Part shown: positions 58,601 to 64,000 of the stretch, piece by piece
Numbering within the stretch: the stretch's first letter is position 1
Layout: each line of letters opens with the position of its first letter
Source: Glandiceps talaboti
Lineage: Eukaryota > Hemichordata > Enteropneusta > Spengelidae
Assembly (NCBI RefSeq): GCF_964340395.1
Contig: NC_135558.1
Span: 3,886,501 to 3,950,500, forward strand
Reading direction: 5' to 3'
DNA length: 64,000 nt
Translations under genes and position numbers: made by a program
Notes under the pieces: generated by a model
What the model was told of the DNA's origin: nothing
The model's input: only the letters and a program-made list of their open reading frames with translations
Databases searched by the model: none

Positions 58601-61600
58601 GAACAAACTGAGAATTACACATGTTTCTCACCATTATCAATGGCTTTCTTCACTACATCCATACTCTGCTGCAAAAGATCTAATGTTAACTCTTTCATCT
58701 CCAACTTTTGGTTACCATGGTAACAATTTTTATCATCCCATAAAATGATACACTCTTCCAACAGACTGCATAAGCAGAGCATGATGGGAAAAGGTCTCAT
58801 GGACAGCAACCAATAGGAGTCATCAATTGTAGAATCAGTTTCCATGGCAACCTTGAAAAGTTGTAAGGCAGTCAGAAGTGGTACTGTGGAGTTGGAATTG
58901 TTGCTGTTCAAACTGATGTATGGTAGAACACATATTGTCATCAATTCTTGGATATCAAGTATAGGTTGGTATGTAAATGGGTTTGCTGGGTCCAATGGTG
59001 AACGGTATGGCTGAAAATAGAAATATTGATTGAAAGGTTTAAACATGAAGTTGAGAGGAGGTTCTATACCTTTAACAATTGTGTGACATGTTCTATGCAA
59101 TTACGATCTTCTGTGCTTGATTTCAGAGATGGGGGGGGGGGGGAGAAAGAAGGGGTTCTAATTAAACTTACCTTCAACAATTTCCTGACAAATTCAAGGC
59201 AATTACTCTGTTCAGTGCTTGATTCTACCAAAGTAGATACAACCTGATGTAAGATTTGACATAAAATAGTCTCCTCACTGCTGGTCTTATAGTTACAAAG
59301 TGAACAAATACTTTGAAGGATCTGAAATAAACATAAATATTCATATATAAATGTATAGAGTCAGTTTTAACTTTTCAGTGTTGAAATTTAAGAATCAAAA
59401 TTTTCTTTCAGACTACTTGTGGAAAATTCAATATTTCTCATCTAAACTAAATAACGAGTTTAATCTGTGAACTTTGACATACTGTGGAACTATGGGAAGA
59501 TAAAAGGTGGTAGATACAGCTACTAAACTTTTCCATAGAGAATTGTTTGTTAAATCAATATTTTCCCTCTTACCTCAATAACTAGATAAACATGTGAACT
59601 TTGACATACAATGGAACTATGGGAAAATCTAAGATGACAGCTAAAGTTAGTCAACTCTGCTCAACTGCTTCATTGAGACCATGTTTGCAAAAAAATCATT
59701 ATTTCTCCTCTTACCTCAATAATTAGATGAATTTGTGCAGAGCTCCTTGTTGCCACAGTAACAGCTTTAAGCAGAGTTTGGTAAGGTGACTGAAATGCTA
59801 GACAGGAAACAGCAGATAGAATCTGTAAAGATTGAAAACGGAATCAAACCCCTGAATGAGTACAAGGTACTTTTCATCAATATTTTATTTTCCATTATAG
59901 AATGTCACTTGTGTCATGTTATCTACAGATTTTCCATAAAATTTGATCATAATATGCGAAAAAGATCGATAACAATTCAAACTTTTTAGAAGATAAGATG
60001 GGTCCTCATTAAAGAGAGATGATAACTACACTTCGTTCAAAATCATTAACATTCCAAAATACTTAGTTTGGTGTTCTACTCATTCTTTTTGTTGTAAACC
60101 AACTTTTCTAAAGCTCTGTCGTAGAAATGTCTTTCAAACCTAAGTTTTAATCCTAATCCAAGCTGGGTCTTTAATTGTACTGTATACTATGTTCTTCCAA
60201 ATAAATCATGCCATTTACTCACCTCTGTGAAATCAGATTTCTCATCTGTATTCACAACTTTATTAAAGACAGTCGTCAAATCGTGTCTGAAGCTATCTAA
60301 CACTGGTTCTTCAAATATTGTGGGCAAACCATAGTTACCAACCATGTGATCACGTACTAGGTTTTGAGAGATAACTGGTAGTGACTTCATGCATTGTAGA
60401 AGACACTAAAGAGAAATAGGAAGCAAAGTATCTCATTGTTACACTTATCTTCTGATGGGTTATGTCAATATATCATTAAAAACAGTATTTGAACACCTTT
60501 GTATAAATAGTCACATTCTTGATGAGCAGCCATATTGTTTTCTCCCATGATCCCTTTCAATGTCAAAGGTCAATTTTTGGGGGGCTAAAGTATGGATATT
60601 TTACTTGACATTAGTGTTTAGAAAAGTTGTTCCTATAAATTTAAATACTAAGGCTGTGTTTACATGACAGTGTTTTTGAACCGTTTTTTGAATCTTTCTG
60701 TTTTTGCCTGTTTACACAGACTGTTTTGAATGAAAACAGATTGTTTTCAAAATACATGTACATGTAATCCACTTTTGGCAGCATTTTCAAATTGTTGCAT
60801 TTTCAGGTGTGTTTTTTCATCTGGGTGCAAACACAACAAAATAGTTGTATTTTCATTTGAAAGCAGGGCCTACAATTACTTACACACTTATAAATTTTCA
60901 AATGAATTGTTGAAAAACTGCAAACCTTATCTTTGATTCTTGGTTCCATGGAAGTTGATAATTCTGGTGAAGACAAGTACAGGTAGCATGCCATAAGGAG
61001 ATATCATGTAGACTAATGTGCACATTACTTGACCTACCTTTTTGAGTTGAAAGACAAAATCCTTCTGTTTCACCTCTGTTGTACAACCTTTGATTTCATG
61101 ATAGAGAATATCAACTAACTGAATACAAAATCTGAAAATATAAATGACATGAAGTTCTTGTATGACCAACTCAGAGACAGACAGTATGTATGCTGTATAT
61201 CAGCTGTTCCCTTGGTATTTTATTGGGGATTCCCAACCCAAATTATGGTGCATGTACATGGTAAGGAACTATATACAAATTTTACAAGACCCCCCCCCCC
61301 CCCCCCCCCACTACCAAACCATGTCCCCTAGAACTCTTGAAAGTACCATGACTCATGGTTCATGAGCTAACCCCTAGAATTAAGTATAACATCATTAGTT
61401 GACCCTTAGAAGTCAGTAAAGTTTTCATTCGGGTAGCAAATATCAATAACAGATATCAAGATGTGTTCATAAATGAATATATCTTTAAAAAACCCACTCA
61501 TGGTGCAGAACTACCAAGGGAAGTCAAAGATTGAAGTGGTTTTTTTTTTACTAAATTACCACTTATGGTATATTTCAGGCACTGTATGAACTGATGACGC

Positions 61601-62090
61601 AAACACATAATATACAGTGACCAGAAATAGGTCCTGTATTTTCTGTTTAAACTATACAACATGGGAGATGTATTGGTATTGGTACTTGCCTTGTTGATGA
61701 CATCCAAGGCAGGTTTGTTTTAATGCAATCAATCCATCTCACATCTTGACATAACTGTTGATGGTTTGTTAGAAGCCATTCCATGGACTCTGAAAGTAAA
61801 GACAGAAGGAAGATGATAATGGATTGTAGTCAATTGACAAATGTTTATGTTCTACACAGTGTAAACCTAGTAATAATAATTTACAGTACATGTCCATATA
61901 GTTATTTCCTACTAGTGCTGAAAATGCTGTCCATTATTATACCTGGCACAGACCTATAATGGTACAACCTAGTATACATGTATAAGTACTTTTTCAAATA
62001 CCAAGGCAAGTTGTTCATATATGTACATGTACATACATACATACATACATACATACATACATACATGCATACATACATACATACATACTG

Positions 62091-62122
<32 letters not shown>

Positions 62123-63321
62123 CACACACACACATACATACACACATGATACACATATATGTATCTACATGCATAGCCCTACCTACTACATACATAGACC
62201 GAGTGGCCTACAATCATACATATATTTACATTGACCTACCTACCTACCTACCTACCTACCAGCCTACCTACCTAACTACCTACCAGCCTACCTACCTACC
62301 TACCTACCTACCTACCTAAAGACAGACACTATACAATGACTATAGCACTACTTAAAATTTATCTAATCTGGAACTCTAAAAGCTTCATCTCAAATACTGA
62401 CTCACCATCATATCCAGTAAGTCTTTCACTCACATTCCAGACTACATCTTTGAATTTTTCTTTCCAACCTTCCTCCTCTCTCTTCTCAATGACTGGTGTT
62501 TCTTTCTTAGTACCTCCCTCTTCATCAACAGATACAAATGATGCAGTTGCACTCTTGACTCTTTCTAGTAAGGTTTGTATTTCAGCCGTAAACTCTGGCA
62601 TACAATCCGAATCGATGTATTCCGTAAACTCCTTAGTAGATTGAAGTTTCGTAAGGGCATCACATAATTTCAAAAGAGATTCTGTCAAGTCTTTGTCTTG
62701 GGTGCTTGCTTCCACATGGCCATTCTTTGGTACACCAATACTCCATTCTAACCATTCATTTGATAGAATGTTCACTAAGACAGTAATGACAGATCTCAAT
62801 GCCAGCATTCCCTGTTCACTGTTCATAACTTTTGGATTCGCATTTCTCAAATGTGCAGCATGTTGATGCGGAATGGTAGGTAGGTGTTTAGTTAAGTTTG
62901 TAACTTGTAGGGAAGTATCCATACTTAGATTTCTGGGTATCGATTCTCTAACGTTTTCACACAGCTGAATCACCTCTGTATCAGACAGTTGTACAGATAC
63001 TCCAGTACCTGCATCGGCTTCACCGTCTTTGACACCATTTCTAACTATCCACTGGACAAAGCCAGACAGAAGCTTCACAATTCCTTTGAGGTCAATACCT
63101 TCAAATTTCTCCTTTAATCTTCCAAATAACTCAATAATTTGAGACAACAGTTGGCAGCCATGTTGCTGTGTACTGAGGCTTGATTCTGTAACATGTACGA
63201 TGGTTGAATCCAGTAATTCACACCAAAATTTTAAATCAGAGTTCTGAGTGTCTGTGGCTATGTGGTTCATGATTTCTTCCAAACAGAGACTTGCTGTACT
63301 TTGTGGAAGTTGCAAAAGACA
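53863..63321 (-). CDS. GEMIN4: GEMIN4 homologue, SMN-complex subunit (5' end outside window)
   Basis: Thirteen exons on minus, in one frame of 940 codons plus stop: 63321-62406, 61789-61690, 61131-61038, 60405-60223, 59822-59715, 59321-59172, 59010-58632, 57712-57597, 56961-56874, 56511-56429, 55965-55767, 54950-54817 and 54135-53863. Two introns are GC-AG, with donors after 61690 and 56429, both GCAAGT. Alignment to human GEMIN4 by eye holds from about human residue 130 to the C-terminus. Examples: PFPIMLCLCSLLEE; VPSQLFSICDLPQTEW; MVQVLPQCTWMEWRR with VPYGTKFI; SSCVQWTSLSLWRHVTKL; and a last exon with DLTQ, FFCHSCQ, FVLALELL and RKRLFQKLKN. GEMIN4 is a helical scaffold of the SMN complex, which assembles Sm rings on snRNAs. 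The first 130 or so residues should lie beyond base 63400. Human GEMIN4 is nearly intronless, so the intron number is notable. Confidence 0.93.
55110..55320. mobile_element. Inverted pair of the hammerhead-bearing element
   Basis: The minus-strand arm (55214 leftward) has CTGATGA at 55214-55208 and GAAAGCTC at 55185-55178, then AACTTTATAC and TATAACCTGTGTAAATC. The plus arm (55252-55320) has TTGAAAGCTCAGTGCTAAAA, AACTTTGAAC and TATAACCTGTGTAAATC, but lacks CTGATGA. The middle carries the complement of TATGGAATTTGTC and AGTGGTCAGCT, as in the copy at 866. Helix II of the minus core is poorly paired, so it is likely inactive. Confidence 0.6.
55428..55632. repeat. (CA)n/(GACA)n microsatellite in GEMIN4 intron
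   Basis: Interrupted ACAC and ACAGAC units, then about 35 clean CA units (55560-55631). Confidence 0.95.
56555..56690. repeat. Three-copy tandem repeat of about 47 bp in GEMIN4 intron
   Basis: Units contain GGGGACTCCATGGGTAATCA and TACAGGGAGGCTCCAGGT. The array begins about 35 bases upstream (in gene sense) of the acceptor of the 56511-56429 exon, near the expected branch point. A poly-G tract lies at 56147-56160. Confidence 0.9.
57238..57420 (+). mobile_element. Member of the dispersed repeat family with internal duplication
   Basis: GTGTTTGTCAGAGCTATAGA, GAATGGTCCCAAATAAT and ACTGATAAGATAACACTAAT with GTGAGAACCTGAGATTGAA match the copy at 49275-49400. The last 50 bases are present twice. 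It lies in a GEMIN4 intron. Confidence 0.6.
59437..59738 (-). repeat. Tandem copies of a GEMIN4 exon end and splice donor
   Basis: The true donor of the 59822-59715 exon lies in plus-strand TCTTACCTCAATAATTAGAT. A close copy (TCTTACCTCAATAACTAGAT) is at about 59569-59588, and a decayed one (AAATAACGAGTTTAAT) near 59448. GTGAACTTTGACATAC and GGAACTATGGGAA repeat with them. The period is about 125-140 bases. The close copy keeps an intact donor (GAG-GTAAGA). Confidence 0.8.
61290..61310. repeat. Poly-C tract
   Basis: A run of about 19 C in a GEMIN4 intron. Similar homopolymer C or G tracts occur at 7711-7725, 21156-21171, 29424-29434, 56147-56160 and 59132-59143. Confidence 0.9.
62033..62318. 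repeat. (CATA)n and (CCTA)n microsatellites
   Basis: CATA units at 62033-62126 pass through CA repeats. CCTA units follow at 62236-62318. Both lie in the first visible GEMIN4 intron. Confidence 0.95.
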
Positions 63322-64000
63322 CTGAAAAAAAGTATGAATATTAATAAGAACAAAAACTCTTCTAAAATTCATAATATGGTACCTGCATTTTTAAAGTTTT
63401 GTTACAACATAAAATGAAAAATTATCGGTCACTTCGTCCCATAGTGAATTCGTCTCACAAGTCAAGACACAAACTCTTCAAAACACTGACTCATCATACA
63501 ACCTGCTCATCCTAGTGTTCAGAATTTAAATATTTCCATCAATTATGTATTTGTTTAGGCTATTTGCCCAGTGGCTAGAATATTTGACACCGCTGACCTG
63601 CAATGAAACAGCCAATGAAACCGCTGCTTGAAAAGTATATGTTCCATGACCAATCAAATATTGTCTTTGACACCAACTTAAATGATTAATTGCGATACCC
63701 TGAATGGAAATCACCATGGCATGATTGAGGGCGTGAAATGGGTGTTGCTCTTGGAGCTATGACACTGTCTGTATTTCCCAAGTTCAAATCATGCTAGACA
63801 TTTTTCTAAGTGTATTCATGGACCCATCTATAGTGTCTTGTATGAGAAATGTGGTGACCTCAATATGATCTACAATGTATGTAATGATTTGATTGAACTG
63901 TAAAATATAATGTTTGTGAAAACCATACACCATAAAATGTTTTTTTTTTCGGCAATCTCCCTTGACACTCAATGTAATACATGCAGCTCAACTTGGCACT
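63322..64000. other. Upstream intron of GEMIN4 or 5' flank
   Basis: A good acceptor (TTTTTTTCAG on minus) ends at 63322, so this is intron on the minus strand. No exon matching the first 130 residues of GEMIN4 was seen. The minus open frame at 63784-63972 does not resemble the family. Confidence 0.5.

Noticed and set aside
63784-63972. Minus frame as the missing N-terminal GEMIN4 exon
   Set aside because: A TTTTACAG acceptor exists, but the peptide does not align with GEMIN4 residues 1-130, and no in-phase donor was seen.

Overview
This is a nuclear window from an animal, almost certainly an invertebrate deuterostome. It is AT-rich, with spliced genes, long introns and dense microsatellites, minisatellites and foldback repeats. 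Its proteins match vertebrate HS2ST1, C9orf78, GEMIN4 and B4GALNT1 closely. A PLP enzyme and a GPI-type sphingomyelinase of kinds common in non-vertebrate deuterostomes are also present. I favour a hemichordate over a lancelet, from AT content and repeat style only, so the species is open. No prokaryotic or viral gene was found.

Layout, left to right. 1-6.3 kb: a three-exon plus-strand gene for a secreted, probably GPI-anchored sphingomyelinase-C-like phosphodiesterase. 6.3-25.1 kb: about 19 kb with no recognised gene, holding a 1.5 kb 23-bp satellite (9.6-11.1 kb), a SINE, and a near-perfect inverted repeat at 15.2-15.4 kb carrying two opposed hammerhead-ribozyme-like cores. 25.2-28.9 kb: the last five exons of heparan sulfate 2-O-sulfotransferase (plus strand); the exons for roughly the first 120 residues were not found. 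29.4-32.6 kb: an unrecognised, partly coding-like stretch and tandem repeats. 32.8-36.7 kb: a complete six-exon minus-strand gene for a membrane-anchored class V aminotransferase (isopenicillin-N-epimerase-like), convergent with HS2ST. 36.9-41 kb: a repeat-rich block with a MITE, a tRNA-like SINE, a decayed LINE and a separate LINE fragment with a 2A-like peptide. 41.5-43.1 kb: a single-exon B4GALNT1-like glycosyltransferase (plus). 44.9-51.9 kb: a complete ten-exon C9orf78/TLS1 homologue (minus). 52.6-53.7 kb: MITE-like and SINE copies. 53.9-63.3 kb: thirteen exons of a GEMIN4 homologue (minus), with the N-terminus beyond the right edge.

The genes do not form an operon or one pathway. HS2ST and the B4GALNT-like enzyme are both Golgi glycan enzymes. 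GEMIN4 and C9orf78 both concern spliceosome biology. Neither pairing implies co-regulation.

The most unusual signals are: (1) hammerhead-like cores with self-complementary four-base helix-III segments at three dispersed loci, as in Penelope-like elements; (2) in three different genes, degenerate tandem copies of an exon's 3' end plus its splice donor in the following intron; (3) three GC-AG introns, all with donor GCAAGT; (4) a 2A-like (DIELNPGP) LINE fragment; (5) a 23-bp satellite with a 209-bp higher-order period and all three plus frames open.
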